Shown in pieces: positions 21,110-31,970 of a stretch of DNA of 64,000 nt. The notes beneath the pieces were generated by a model that was not told the origin of the DNA, made no database searches, and saw only the letters and a program-made list of their open reading frames with translations. Position numbers and translations under genes: made by a program. The number at the start of each line of letters is the position of its first letter. The first letter of the stretch is position 1. Source of the stretch: Ipomoea triloba (lineage: Eukaryota > Streptophyta > Magnoliopsida > Solanales > Convolvulaceae); contig NC_044929.1 in assembly GCF_003576645.1 (NCBI RefSeq), forward strand, positions 4,928,753-4,992,752. Direction: 5' to 3'.

Positions 21110-23515
21110 AGGTAATCCTCGGTCTCTTGACACTATTCGGACAATTATTACTATATGTGTTTTTGACTTATCATCAATTCCTTTACCATTTGGTCATTAT
21201 CAACCATATATTCGGTTGGTATTACTTTCCGTGAGTACGTCTTAGTATACAAAATTACTGAACCATTCAATTGTTTTAATTATATGACATTTAATTTCCA
21301 CTATTTGGCCTTTGCATTTTCTGGGTCTTCAAGTCGAACTTCGTCTTTTACTCTTCGGTTCTTCAAATCTTCAAACCATTTGGTTCTATTGACTTTTTGG
21401 ACCATAGACTATCCAGTTGGTCTACTTTGCAGATTGAACTAGTATCCGGCTGTTTTACTTTCTAGGTGGTATAGTTCGCCATTTAGTATGACTATGTGGA
21501 TATGACAACGAAAAAGTTTCTAAGTCTAAAAATTCAAAAGTGTTGGGACTTAATTTCCTACCACGTTTGGTATCATCATCTAGAGGGAGGAGGGGTGGAG
21601 GGGGGTTGAATAGACTTAGCTTGTTGAATTTTAAAAATCTTTTTGAAATAAGATGACTTGGGGATTTAAGACTTCCACACTACTCCTTAGAGTGATTTTG
21701 AAATGCTAATTACTTAGTCAAAAGTGTATTAGTGATTACGCAGCGAAATAAAATTTGTTAACTCTTTTTAACATTTTAGGCACTCCTTAGTCTTGTTAAA
21801 AGATATTCGCAGTTTGTAATGCAATATGTAAGTGTAGAAAGTAAATGCAGTAAAGTAAATGTGAGATAGAAATATTTATAGTGGCTCGACAACTACTTAC
21901 TCCACTCTTCTCTTAGAATACTTAGGAGGTTCCACTAGTATTTTCACCCTAATACAAGTTGTGAAAACTTGTGCTTTGATCATAAAGCTAGCTACAAGTC
22001 TCAACAGGTTTTCATTAGTCCTAAACTTGCTGCTTTTCCTCTATCTATTCATCCAAGTAGAGATTGTTGTTTGAATACCAAAATTGTTTTTCTTCACCAA
22101 CTTGGTTGACTCGACTTGAGGTTGCTCTTGAATGTGCTTGAGTTGTGTTCTTGATAATGGCCTTAAAGCCTTAGCTTTTACCTATCATTGGTCTACTAGC
22201 TAGATCGCACTTGAAAGCTTTTTAATTTTAACTCTCTTGTATACCTGCTACATCTCATAAAATGACCAACACCTGTTTCGACTTGAAATGAGGTTTTATA
22301 GACTCCTTGGATTTTTTCTGTTGGAGGGAAACAAAAGTCTAATGGGTAGTCTTTGTCAATTGTGTAATAACCTGTGGTTTATGTATGGTAGGGCATCCTC
22401 AATAGTGAATTTTTTTTGTGTGGTTTTGAGAAGTTTTTGCAGGTGTTATTAGGAAAGAGAAAATGTGGGAGAAGAAAAAAAAAGAAAAGAAAAAAGAACA
22501 ATACTGAAATTTAAAGAAAAAACCAAATTAAAAAAAAGGTTGTGAAGAGCAATAACGTGCCTAGTAGGTGCGTGCAGTGCACGCGCTCGGTTGGACGCAT
22601 GGTTGCAATTCACGCGTGCGCATGGTTACTTATTTAAATAAGCAGTGGGATCCATTTTTCTGGGAAAAAAAAAACCATGTCTTGTTGGAGACTTCTTTGT
22701 TTTTCTTCTTTCCTTATTCTCTCACTTCCACCTTGGACGCATTGCTTCAAAAACCGTGTAAAAATCCTCCAAAATATGGTATTGGTACGGTGATACCCTT
22801 AGATTGTCTATGTTGGATTTTCCAATCGTTATCTAACTTGAGGTCCTTAAAACATGGCTTTTTGGCTTGCTTTTTGTCTTATAGCCAAAAGTGGAAAATC
22901 CATATCGATAAATGTGCCTAGGCAAATTTTGAAACCTTGGGTCTCTTTAAGCATAATACGGTATGGAATGTCCTCAATCACTTCACTGACATGTGATTGT
23001 GCGAATTGTAGCTTGACTATCCAGATGGTGAGCAAGTCACTTCTCGAACTTCGCGGAGCTTCCAGTTGAGACTACTCCTTGGTCTCATCATATCACTATT
23101 CAAACAACCATTAATATTCAAGTGTTTGATAATCAACCCTTTTACCATTGGCTATTATCAAGTATTCAGTTGTTATTACTTTTTGTGAGTCGTACGTACT
23201 CTACAGAATTACTAAACTATTCGGTTCTTTTAACCATAGGGTCGTTCCATTATTGGTCCTTTGCATCTTCCAAGTCTTCAACTCTTCTTCTTTTGGGTCT
23301 TCAGGTCTGTCTTCTTACCATTCGACCCTATTGACTTTTCCAATCACATACTATTTGGTTAGTCTACATTGTAGATTGAACTACTATATATCCGGTTATT
23401 TTACTTTCCAAAAAGTTCTTTAAATCTAAAAATTTGAAAAGATTTGGGCCTAATTTCCTAATATGTTTGATATCATCAAAATCTATATATTACAAATGGT
23501 TCCTAACACAAGGTT
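21110..23515. mobile_element. Non-coding element with about 450-bp diverged direct terminal repeats
   Basis: The block 21110-21570 recurs in the same orientation at about 23075-23515: GGTCTC near the start, TTTACCATTTGG/TTTTACCATTGG, GGTATTACTTT/GTTATTACTTT, CTATTGACTTTT, GTAGATTGAACTA and AGTCTAAAAATT...CCTAATTTCCTA. The copies look about 70-75 percent alike. The 1.5 kb between them has no coding frame; it includes the plant-repeat phrases GGGGGGTTGAATAGAC, GATTACGCAGCGAAAT and TATAGTGGCTCGACAAC. This is what an old LTR element without genes (TRIM/LARD type) looks like, but terminal TG/CA, a primer site and a target duplication were not located. Confidence 0.45.
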
Positions 23516-24474
23516 CAAAGGTCGTCTTCCCAAATGGATCTACCTAAACTTGCCTTATCTACATGTTATATTAATTTTATTAGTTGATGTTTTTGTGATC
23601 TAAATAGATTTAAAAAATCATATTTTAGAAACATTTTCTCAAAAATTTACATCATAAGCACATGCTAAGTATAGCTTTTGGGATCATAAAAAAAAGGAAA
23701 ATTTTTAGGAATAAAATGTAAATTAAACTATATTTTGATTATGCAAAATGTAATTAAGTTAATACTTTAAACCCACAAAATTTTCTTTGTAAAAGTATTC
23801 TTAAATTGGCCAAATAGCAAAGAAATCAAAGACATAAAAAGTGAATCAAAGAACGTTCACAAGTATTGACAATAAGACAAGTCTAACAAGGGCAAGAAGA
23901 CACCCATACAATAAGACATCATCACAGTACATTAAAGCTTAAGTTTTAGGGAAGATTATTTCAAGCTTACAAGAAGAAATCAATAAGGCATTAAAGCGGA
24001 GACAGTAGGTTGAAGTAAGACAATAAACTAATTAACCTAACAGTAAGGTAGCCAAGCACTTTGTGCTCAGATGACATGTAGTGACTCTCCCATATGGGAG
24101 GTCATGAGATCAAATCTAGACTATCTAGTTAAGATGTCAATATAGATTTAAAGTGGCCCTGCTCCCATCCTTCAAGACTTGTACTTTAAATTCAAAATAA
24201 GCTATAAGAAGATAAGTTATAAACTCGGGCAAACAAAGAATATTGTGATTGGATATATGTGTGTGCACATGTAAACAAATATAGTAAATCTAACCAAAGA
24301 CAAAGTAGTTTTCTTATAATTTTCTTATGAAAGAGTAAGTACATGCCAGAGTGATTAGGCTTTCAGTAGACATTTGGGAAATTATTAAGATGGGAATTTA
24401 TTGTACATATAACATATGTATAGTGAGTTTCACTTCTCTGATGCGTCTGAAAGATTTTAGGGTTGGAAAAGAGT
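23516..24474. other. Gene-free stretch with a SINE-like piece
   Basis: AT-rich, no gene seen. Around 24060-24115 the phrases GTAGTGACTCTCCCATATGG and GAGGTCATGAGATCAAATC match the body of the SINE family described at 37988-38082; the tail differs. The last 50 bases or so before 24475 are the likely 3' UTR of the - strand repeat-protein gene. Confidence 0.45.
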
Positions 24475-25329
24475 TCAATCGTCGATACCCTTGAATTCCC
24501 AGCTATCCATCATCTTCTCACGATGATCATAGGGCATTGGACGACCCATATGGGGAGTAACAAAGTGAGTTTGAGTTCCATAGCCACCAACGCCTCCACT
24601 CATCATCTTATCCATAGAGAACTTATTATGCCCATACCCATCTTTGTCATCTCTTTGATAGTTGCCATAGCCATCTTGGAACTTTTCCATGAATTTGAAA
24701 CCCTCGTTACACCTCTCCTTGTTGTCATAGTGACCATAGCCATCCTGGTGCTTCTCCGCCTTGAATCCCTCACTGAACTTTTCCTTGTTTTCGTGGTACC
24801 TGTCTTTGTTATGGTGGTCATAGTGGCCACCGGTACCATAGCCATCTTGGTACTTTTCCTTGATTTTGAAACCCTCGGTAAACCTCTCCTGGTTGTCATA
24901 GTGACCGTAGCCATCCTGGTGCTTCTTCTCCGCCTTGAATCCCTCGTTGAACTTTTCCTTGTTTTCGTAGTACTTGTCTTTGTTATGGTGGTCATAGTGG
25001 CCGCCTCCATAGCCTTCTTGGTACCTCTCCTTGACGCTGAATTCTTCATAGAACTTGTCCTTGCCACCATAATACTTGTCTTTGTTGTGGTGGTCATAGT
25101 GGCCAGAGTAGCCACCACCCGGCGCCATGGCGACGTGGCACTGGGGTGGCTGAGGGGAAGAAATCATGTAGTTGGCATTAGGGTTAGGGTTAGGGTTAGG
25201 TTTAGGCCTCATCATTTGCATGCTTGAGTAGTTGTAGCTGTTTTGGGAATAGTAATCTTCCTCTTCATGAGAGTAGTTGTGTTGGTGCTTGTAGCCAACA
25301 GCAGGGTACATGTCACTTTGGAGAACCAT
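24475..25329 (-). CDS. Hydrophilic YHKDG-rich tandem-repeat protein (284 aa)
   Basis: Unrecognised protein, single exon. After MVLQSDMYPAVGYKH comes an Asn/Ser/Tyr-rich N-terminus, then PNPNPNPN at 44-51, then five repeats between residues 76 and 222. They alternate long and short: GHYDHHNKDKYYENKEKF with EGFKAEKKHQDGY, then GHYDNQERFTEGFKIKEKYQ, and this pair occurs twice (about 109-165 and 168-222) after a first single long unit. The C-terminus ends PMPYDHREKMMDSWEFKG. There are only two Cys, no signal peptide and no membrane segment; it should be a disordered soluble protein. The chosen ATG has a strong context (AAAAATGG), the same MVL start as the paralogue at 18926, and a TATA box about 100 bases upstream; the frame is open further upstream but that part is the leader. 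The opposite strand is also open over much of this length, which is a by-product of the repeat. Function not inferable; a stress or cell-wall role would be a guess. Confidence 0.8.
   Translation of the reverse strand: MVLQSDMYPAVGYKHQHNYSHEEEDYYSQNSYNYSSMQMMRPKPNPNPNPNANYMISSPQPPQCHVAMAPGGGYSGHYDHHNKDKYYGGKDKFYEEFSVKERYQEGYGGGHYDHHNKDKYYENKEKFNEGFKAEKKHQDGYGHYDNQERFTEGFKIKEKYQDGYGTGGHYDHHNKDRYHENKEKFSEGFKAEKHQDGYGHYDNKERCNEGFKFMEKFQDGYGNYQRDDKDGYGHNKFSMDKMMSGGVGGYGTQTHFVTPHMGRPMPYDHREKMMDSWEFKGIDD
25178..25205. repeat. GGGTTA (telomere-like) run inside the repeat-protein gene
   Basis: The + strand reads ATTAGGGTTAGGGTTAGGGT and on into GGTTTAGG, about four 6-base units with one 7-base unit. 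On the coding (-) strand it gives the PNPNPNPN tract. The unit is GGGTTA, not the usual plant GGGTTTA, so it is probably just a coding microsatellite. Confidence 0.8.
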
Positions 25330-25423
25330 TTTTCTTTGGTTTGATAATGGAAGTGAAGATAGATAGATAGATAGGATGTTTGGGTTTTGTTGTGTTGGTG
25401 AAAATTTGGGTTTGGTTTTGGTG

Positions 25424-25432
25424 AATTTATAG
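25424..25432 (-). promoter_or_regulatory. TATA box of the repeat-protein gene
   Basis: On the - strand CCCTATAAATTCACC lies about 100 bases upstream of the ATG at 25329, with a CTAT microsatellite in between (about 25355-25375, the leader). Transcription would start about 30 bases downstream. Position and sequence fit, but the start is not proven. Confidence 0.6.
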
Positions 25433-25819
25433 GGTTGCAATTTGATTCCAAAATGATAAGAAAGACAGGTTGATTCTTGCACTATATTATTAAACGGTGA
25501 TAAAATAAACACATAATCAAATTGCTTTTATTGGATTCCCAATGAATTAAAATTGCCACTTGGGAGAGGAATCTTGTTATCAATATCTACATACCAGCAT
25601 CTGCCACGTGATGCACAAGATAGGGTCTATTCCTTTTGGATATGCGTGATGGAGGAGTTTGAAAACAAGGTAATTAAATAGGGTAGAAAATAATTGAAGT
25701 AAATCTAATAATGGAAGAAAATAATGAATTGTTTGTGTTTAAGTCTTAATTTTGTAGTTAAGATTAACTTAAAATTATAATTATAATATTTATAAATGAT
25801 TTTTGTTCTTTTTTGTATT

Positions 25820-26906
25820 TATTCTGATTCTCACATATAAGGAATAATTTATTGGAGAATGAAAGTAACTTAAAATACCTATTTTACCCTTATTTTTATC
25901 AATTCTATTTATCAAATAGAAAAAATCGTCGCTTTTAAAATGATTGAGGGTACAAATGTGAATACATGAATAATTCTAAGAGAAGGGAGAAATCAATATA
26001 ATGATATAATTTAAAGGGGAAATTGTCATTTTTCAAATGTTTTCATCAAAAAATGAATTTTATGCGTACAATTGGTATAAGCTAAGTGGTTTTCTTTTTC
26101 CCATATTTATAGAAGACAAAGTCTCCTATATGAGACCATCTCATGGATCATCATCTGTGAGACGAGTTAAGTTTTTCATAAGTAGTATATTTCCTTCATA
26201 AGTATTATAACTTTTCTCATAAACAACTCTTCAACTCCTAATATTATATTTTGATTTAAAAGTAGTACATTTTTCATCACAAGTATCACATCTTTCCTCA
26301 CATAAATGATAAGTATTACACTTTCTCTCATAACTCATAACTCATAAATGTAATTCTAATCATGGATAAATTAATTGATTGATACTTATGAGTTATGAGA
26401 GAAAGTGTAATACTTATCATTTATGTGAGGAAAGATGTGATACTTGTGATGAAAAATGTACTACTTTTAAATCAAAATATAATATTAGGAGTTGAAGAGT
26501 TGTTTATGAGAAAAGTTATAATACTTATGAAGGAAATATACTACTTATGAAAAACTTAACTCGTCTCACAGATGATGATCCATGAGATGGTCTCATATAG
26601 GAGACTTTGTCTTCTATAAATATGGGAAAAAGAAAACCACTTAGCTTATACCAATTGTACGCATAAAATTCATTTTTTGATGAAAACATTTGAAAAATGA
26701 CAATTTCCCCTTTAAATTATATCATTATATTGATTTCCCCCTTCTCTTAGAATTATTCATGTATTCACATTTGTACCCTCAATCATTTTAAAAGCGACGA
26801 TTTTTTCTATTTGATAAATAGAATTGATAAAAATAAGGGTAAAATAGGTATTTTAAGTTACTTTCATTCTCCAATAAATTATTCCTTATATGTGAGAATC
26901 AGAATA
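25820..26906. repeat. Near-perfect inverted repeat, 521-bp arms, 45-bp loop
   Basis: The left arm 25820-26340 and right arm 26386-26906 are reverse complements of equal length with very few mismatches (I see one, in GAGAAGGGAGAAATC against GGGGGAAATC). The loop is 26341-26385. The inner part of each arm resembles a MITE of the GAGACCGTCTCAC group (TATGAGACCATCTCATGG, CTGTGAGACGAG), and the outer part is the right half of the MITE family at 46103-46720 (TACCCTTATTTTTATC, GTGAATACATGAATAATTC). Left of the left arm, about 25735-25820, the 46103-type wording continues but is not mirrored on the right. So a composite of two elements was copied into an inverted pair. It sits about 490 bp upstream of the repeat-protein start codon. 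Confidence 0.93.
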
Positions 26907-27059
26907 TTTTAATTTTCTAATGTTTGGCTGAATGCAGAAAACTATTTTTTTCTGTTTGACTGAAAATTAAGAAATTACATTTTCTCTGTTTGGTTTATGT
27001 TCCTAAAAATGAGCATATTATTTGTTATAATAATAATAATAATAATAATAATCTAAAAA

Positions 27060-27436
27060 CATAATAAATGTGAATGAAGGTTATACCCTTTATTTATGTC
27101 CATTTTTTCCGTTAGTTTTTTTATACATTATGCTATAAAAGTTGTACTATATAATATTTTGGTCAAATATACCCCTACCGTTATAATTTCCATTATCTTT
27201 TCTATTGTTACTATGCACATGCATCCGCCATATATTTTCTTATTTTCTTCAATAATAATAATATATACGCATTATATATTAAAATATAAATATCAAATTT
27301 ATAAAAATGTTTTACATTATTAGTATTATTATTTTCTATAATTTAAACATCTAAAATCTAAATAAATTTAAAATTTTAATATAAAGTACTAATATTGGGC
27401 ACCTATTTTTTGCGCATCGCGCATAAAAAATACTAG
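27060..27436 (+). mobile_element. Helitron-like element end (hairpin plus CTAG)
   Basis: The element ends in a short GC hairpin GCGC-ATC-GCGC (27412-27422) followed eleven bases later by CTAG (27433-27436) and then T, which fits the CTRR-T rule for Helitron 3' ends. The 350 bases before it match the complement of 49857-50290 in order (GGTTATACCCTTTATTTATG, GTCCATTTTTT, ATACATTATGC...GTTGTAC, TACCCCTACCGTTAT). The 5' end was not located; there is no coding sequence. Confidence 0.5.
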
Positions 27437-28787
27437 TAATAATAATATGTGGTGATGGTGGTGGTGTGGTGTGGTACGACCACTCTGACTTTTAAACACT
27501 TTAATATTTTTTTTATTATTATTTTTTAGGTTGTCAGAATTTGTTTTTATTTTTTATTTTTTCTCTTTCCTCTCATATTCTCTTTCATAATCGTACTTAC
27601 AAAAACTTCTCAAAAATCACAAAAGAAACTCCACTATTACGAATGCTCTAAGTTTGTTGTGTTAGGCTAAATGTTTTACACCTTAAAAATTACACTTTTT
27701 TCCTCTCAACTTATACGTATTTTTTATTTGAACTTCTATTTAATAACAGATATGTAATAGTGTTTTTTTTCTCAGTCTAAATCATCCGTTAATTTTTTGA
27801 GATAGACGGCTCAGATTTACTCTCATTTATGACCTTACACGAAGTATAAGGCTTAGCTTCTATAATCATTGATCTAGAATATCTAGCGTTTGGAAAATAA
27901 AGAAAGAAAAAAAAGTAGAACATCTCTCCCGTAAAAAGTATGGACATATTCGCACCAACCATGTTACCATTATTACTAAACTTTCAAGTTTACAATAATT
28001 GTAAAATGAACTCCGCGCTTTAAAGTCTTCAATAATTTTAAAATTAATCATCTTTTTTTTTTTAATAAAAGTATAAAACCCTCAGGGGAAGGTCCAGAAA
28101 TCTTCTCCAGTGAGGGCAAAAGATTAAAACTAACAAGATATTTTGAAGAAAAAAATGAAAAACTTAAATAACGAGTCATAAATATTGTTGACTAGGGATG
28201 AAAAATCAAAATACATCAAGATAAAAAAAATATTTAAAATAAAATATAAAACATAATTAATTTGATAAAATAGTTTGAATGGAAAACACATTATAAATCA
28301 TTCATCCCACTATTAATATTAAAAAAAATAAAAAAAATAAAAAGAGAAGAAGTCCCAATGTTACCAAAAAAAAACAATTAGAATTCACACTATTAATATT
28401 AAAAAAATGCCAAAAATAAAATTTCACTCGTCTCACTATTAATATTAAAAAATGAAGAAAAAAAAACCACAATGTTACAAATAAAAAAATCAAATTAAAA
28501 TTTTCACAAAAACAAAATTAAGTGTGATAGGACGCTTCAAACAACTGACCATTTTTAATATTAAATGGAAATAATGGCCTTACCATCTAAGTCAAATTAA
28601 CCTTTGTTTATATTTTATTATAATTAATATATATACATTATATATGGGCCCCACTGCCCCACTGTGGCTCCGCCACTAAAAACCCTCAACCATTGTGGAC
28701 CTTGATGAACGAATCACTTCTCATTTTTTACAGGCGGACCATATATATATATATGTGTGTGTGGGGGGGGGGGGGGGGAAGGGGGGG
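27437..28787. other. Gene-free stretch left of the first gap
   Basis: No gene seen. A two- to three-copy tandem repeat of about 125 bp lies at about 28308-28560 (each copy starts CACTATTAATATTAAAAAAA and contains CAATGTTAC). Near 28640-28680 is the CACTGCCCCACTGTGGCTCC phrase of a dispersed repeat, then a TA/TG run and poly-G running into the gap. Confidence 0.6.
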
Positions 28788-28970
28788 NNNNNNNNNNNNN
28801 NNNNNNNNNNNNNNNNNNNNNNNNNNNNNNNNNNNNNNNNNNNNNNNNNNNNNNNNNNNNNNNNNNNNNNNNNNNNNNNNNNNNNNNNNNNNNNNNNNNN
28901 NNNNNNNNNNNNNNNNNNNNNNNNNNNNNNNNNNNNNNNNNNNNNNNNNNNNNNNNNNNNNNNNNNNNNN
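28788..28970. other. Assembly gap (183 N) flanked by poly-G
   Basis: The run of N is bordered on both sides by long G homopolymers with few interruptions. These flanks are probably sequencing or gap-filling artefacts, not biology. Confidence 0.95.
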
Positions 28971-29416
28971 GGGGGGGGGGGGTGGGATGGGGGGGAGATT
29001 AACAACCAACGTAGACAATTAGAAATTAGAAATTTTGAGATGTAGAGATCATATTTGAGAGAATATGAGGACTACCTTTTAAAAACATTGCATTGAAGGG
29101 AATCAACAACCAACGTAGACAATTACAAATGGCAATCCATTGGAACCCAATTCTAGCTCTTATTCATAGTCTCCTGTTTAATGATTAAATTCAAAGTATT
29201 ATTTTGACTTAATACATAACGAACATTAAATTTTAAAGTTTAACAAGTTGAGTCAAATTCCACATTCACGCTGTCCTCCACTTATTTTTTGAGGCAATGA
29301 TAATAATTGTGTATAGTTTTGGAGAATACATTTTTTATCCCATTTTAAAATTATTTTTTAAATGAAAGAGAGAAAAATTTATTCTAATTTTTTATTATTT
29401 AAATTAAAATGGAAAA

Positions 29417-29577
29417 AACTTGCGTGAGACCCGTGAGATGGGTCTCAATCGATGAGGCGAGTCGGATCTTTCATTAATGAGGTCAAAGATCTGACCCAAT
29501 AATCAAAGATTTGACCCATTAATCAAAGATCCGACCTGTCTCACGGATTGAGACCCGTGAGACGGTCTCACACAAAT
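29417..29577. mobile_element. Short MITE of the GAGACCGTCTCAC group
   Basis: The ends ACTTGCGTGAGACCCGTGAG and, on the complement, TTTGTGTGAGACCGTCTCAC are inverted repeats. In between are short direct repeats CAAAGATCTGACCC, CAAAGATTTGACCC and CAAAGATCCGACC. Related to the element at 43786-44226. Confidence 0.7.
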
Positions 29578-30009
29578 GTTACCCAATTTAAATGTGTTAG
29601 AGCAAAACATAAAGGAAAAAAGTAGAAGTTAAATTTGTAAATTATTTTTGCCTATGTTATGCTCAATCAAATTATCCAAATCTTCAAAGTTTAACAATTT
29701 AATATCAAACCTTTCCAAAAAAAAACAATTTAATATCAAACATATGTAAATTTAACAATTTAACATGGAATATGTATACAAATACTACCTTGTAAAAAAT
29801 TATAAGTGTCAAAAAATAATTATTTAAAACTTGCATATTTACACCTTAACATTATTTTAAAAAACATACGGAGTAATAGTCAAAAATCTAATTTATACAA
29901 CTAAATTACAAATTAAACTCCTCAAAACATAGTAACATTGTAAAGCGATAAAATAATAAAAATAATCAATTTGTACTTCAAGAATAAAGAAATAATGTAA
30001 AATTCGAAA

Positions 30010-30240
30010 GAATTATGTTTATGTTTGTGGTCCAGTAGCATCAAACCCTTCCCTTTATACGGGAGGTGGTGGGTTCGAGCTTCAGTGGAGGCAATACTGA
30101 TTCTTGTGCTTCAATAGGTTGAAAAATTTTGAGAAAAAAGGAAAAAAGGGTTCGAGTCTCAGTGGAGGCGGTACTTCAATAGGTTGAGAAAATAGTTATG
30201 AACAGATATGCATTGTAATAGAGTCAGTAGTATTAAAAAA
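30010..30240 (+). mobile_element. SINE copies, + strand, partly duplicated
   Basis: Box-A-like GTGGTCCAGTAGCATC, then CTTTATACGGGAGGTGG, box-B-like GGGTTCGAGCTTCAGTGG, GTGCTTCAATAGGTTG, then a second GGGTTCGAGTCTCAGTGG piece, and the tail GAACAGATATGCATTG...GTCAGTAGTATT followed by A. The second body looks like a partial tandem copy. Confidence 0.65.
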
Positions 30241-30261
30241 AACACAATATATATAAGTTAT

Positions 30262-30331
30262 AAATGCAACTGATGATTATACCAAGTACCTACACCAATG
30301 CAACTGATGATTATACCAAGTACCTACACCA
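30262..30331. repeat. Exact two-copy tandem repeat of about 34 bp
   Basis: The unit AATGCAACTGATGATTATAC plus CAAGTACCTACACC occurs twice in a row without difference. Confidence 0.9.
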
Positions 30332-30374
30332 TTTTTCCTACTAGACCCTTACGGCCATACCGTTATTTTATATA

Positions 30375-30749
30375 GAGAAAATTGTAATTTATGCCCCTCA
30401 CAAATATATCAATTATCAATGTCACATCTGAATTATTAGTGGTTTAAATGCTACTTTTTAATTTTCAAAACGTGACATATATTGCTCTTCCCCTAAATTA
30501 TTAGTAGTGTAAATATGATTATTCGTCGTTTTTCTTGTTCGAAGACAACGTTTTTTTTTATTTCATTTTTCTTTCTTTGTTTGTTCTCCTCCCGCCGACA
30601 ATAATGTTTTTCTTTCTTCTTATTAGGGGAGGTGCAATAGATGTCATATTTTGAAATTTGAAGGGCAACATTTACCCCACTAATAATTCAGGAGTGACAT
30701 TGATAATTGACATATTTGTGTGGGGGTAAATTACAATTTTCTCTACTTT
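30375..30749. mobile_element. Fold-back MITE
   Basis: The ends AGAGAAAATTGTAATTTATG and (complement) AGAGAAAATTGTAATTTACC continue inward in register (CAATTATCAATGTCAC, CTGAATTATTAGTGG). A TTTTATAT flank on both sides is a likely target duplication but cannot be set to the base. Confidence 0.75.
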
Positions 30750-30829
30750 TATATTTATATATATTAAAGATTCCATGCCATTATAAAAACACAGCTTTAA
30801 ATGGAAACAGAGGAAATAAGAGTATGAAT

Positions 30830-31586
30830 AGGATTATAGGAGGGATTGAATTGAATAAGAATGTTTTTTTTTTTGAAAGCTGAATAAGAATGTTATTCCT
30901 TTTTAAATTACATAAAGAATTATAATAAAATGTTTGGTTGATTAAGGAATATAAAACTAAATAACAAAAGTATCCCTACTCAAAATAATAAATAAAAAAA
31001 TAAACGAATAAATAATATTTATTTATATATAAAAAAAATTAAGTTAATATATATATATTTATTTAGATATAACATATACACATTATATAAATATATACAT
31101 ACACAGTAGTATTTTTTCTATATTTAATATATTTAGAAATTTGTGATGAAGGAAGAATAGTTAATACTATGGAGCCTATACTTGATGAATTTAGCTATTT
31201 CTAATAAGACCTTGTTACACACATGAGAATGAAATCGGAATGGGTATCAATATTTGATAATAGTAATGGATTTTGTAAGGGATAATCAAAACTCATAGTA
31301 GTGTTCTAAAAAGCAGTTAACCAAACAATAACAATGACTTTGATACCCATTCCTGATAGCTAAATCTGTCAACCAAACACACCCTTACGTTTACCACACT
31401 TACTCCATGATGTGTCATTTTGTGGTAATGGAGAACATAGACAAAAATTATACATTAAAACAAACTGTCTTTACTACATCAAAGCTGATAATATTATATT
31501 TAACCACGAAAAAATTGGTGCAAAAAACATTACCTAGTGGCTAGTGTTACTATCAAACACTTAACTTACAAAAGGAAACCCAAACA
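30830..31586. other. Gene-free stretch with MITE pieces, then 3' flank of the GT17 gene
   Basis: Phrases such as GAAATCGGAATGGGTATCAA, AATCAAAACTCATAGTAGTG and GTCAACCAAACACACCC match the element at 42342-43110, so a related element lies at about 31190-31385. No gene is seen. The part from about 31590 on belongs to the transcript of the neighbouring - strand gene. Confidence 0.5.
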
Positions 31587-31970
31587 CTAATCTTGAAGAA
31601 AAAAGTAAATAAAAATGGTGATCAAATTACTACATAATAATAGCCTAATCATCCAGTTGAATGAACACCACAAAACAGATTCAAACCAACCAAAAGTTGT
31701 CACACAAGTGATAGTTCCCCCAAGAGCCATAAGCTGTATGGTCACATACAGCAAATGAACATCATAATAACATTCTTTAACTGTCATCCCTCTTAGTTGT
31801 GTACAAAATTTTCGCTTCCAAGAACCCGCCAAAGCGTTTTGTATCGTCCGTGGAATGAGGTTGCAGTTGGTACATTCGGGTGCAGATCGAGATGTCCACG
31901 CAAAATGCTTCGCTAGTAGCAGTGCAAGCTGCTGCACCTATGAACTTGACGGGATCATAAAAGTTTGGAC

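Noticed and set aside
22568..22921. Frame of 117 codons on the + strand
   Set aside because: Inside the non-coding element with direct repeats; no recognisable domain and a strongly biased, patchy composition.
24463..25227. Hydrophobic frame of 254 codons on the + strand
   Set aside because: Antisense shadow of the repeat-protein gene, whose strand is fixed by its paralogue, start context and TATA box.
28693..29045. Frames across the first gap
   Set aside because: Made of poly-G and N; no sequence evidence.
31587..31937. Open frame of 116 codons downstream of the GT17 stop, - strand
   Set aside because: No family resemblance, directly behind a complete gene on the same strand; taken as 3' UTR. 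A second gene cannot be strictly excluded.
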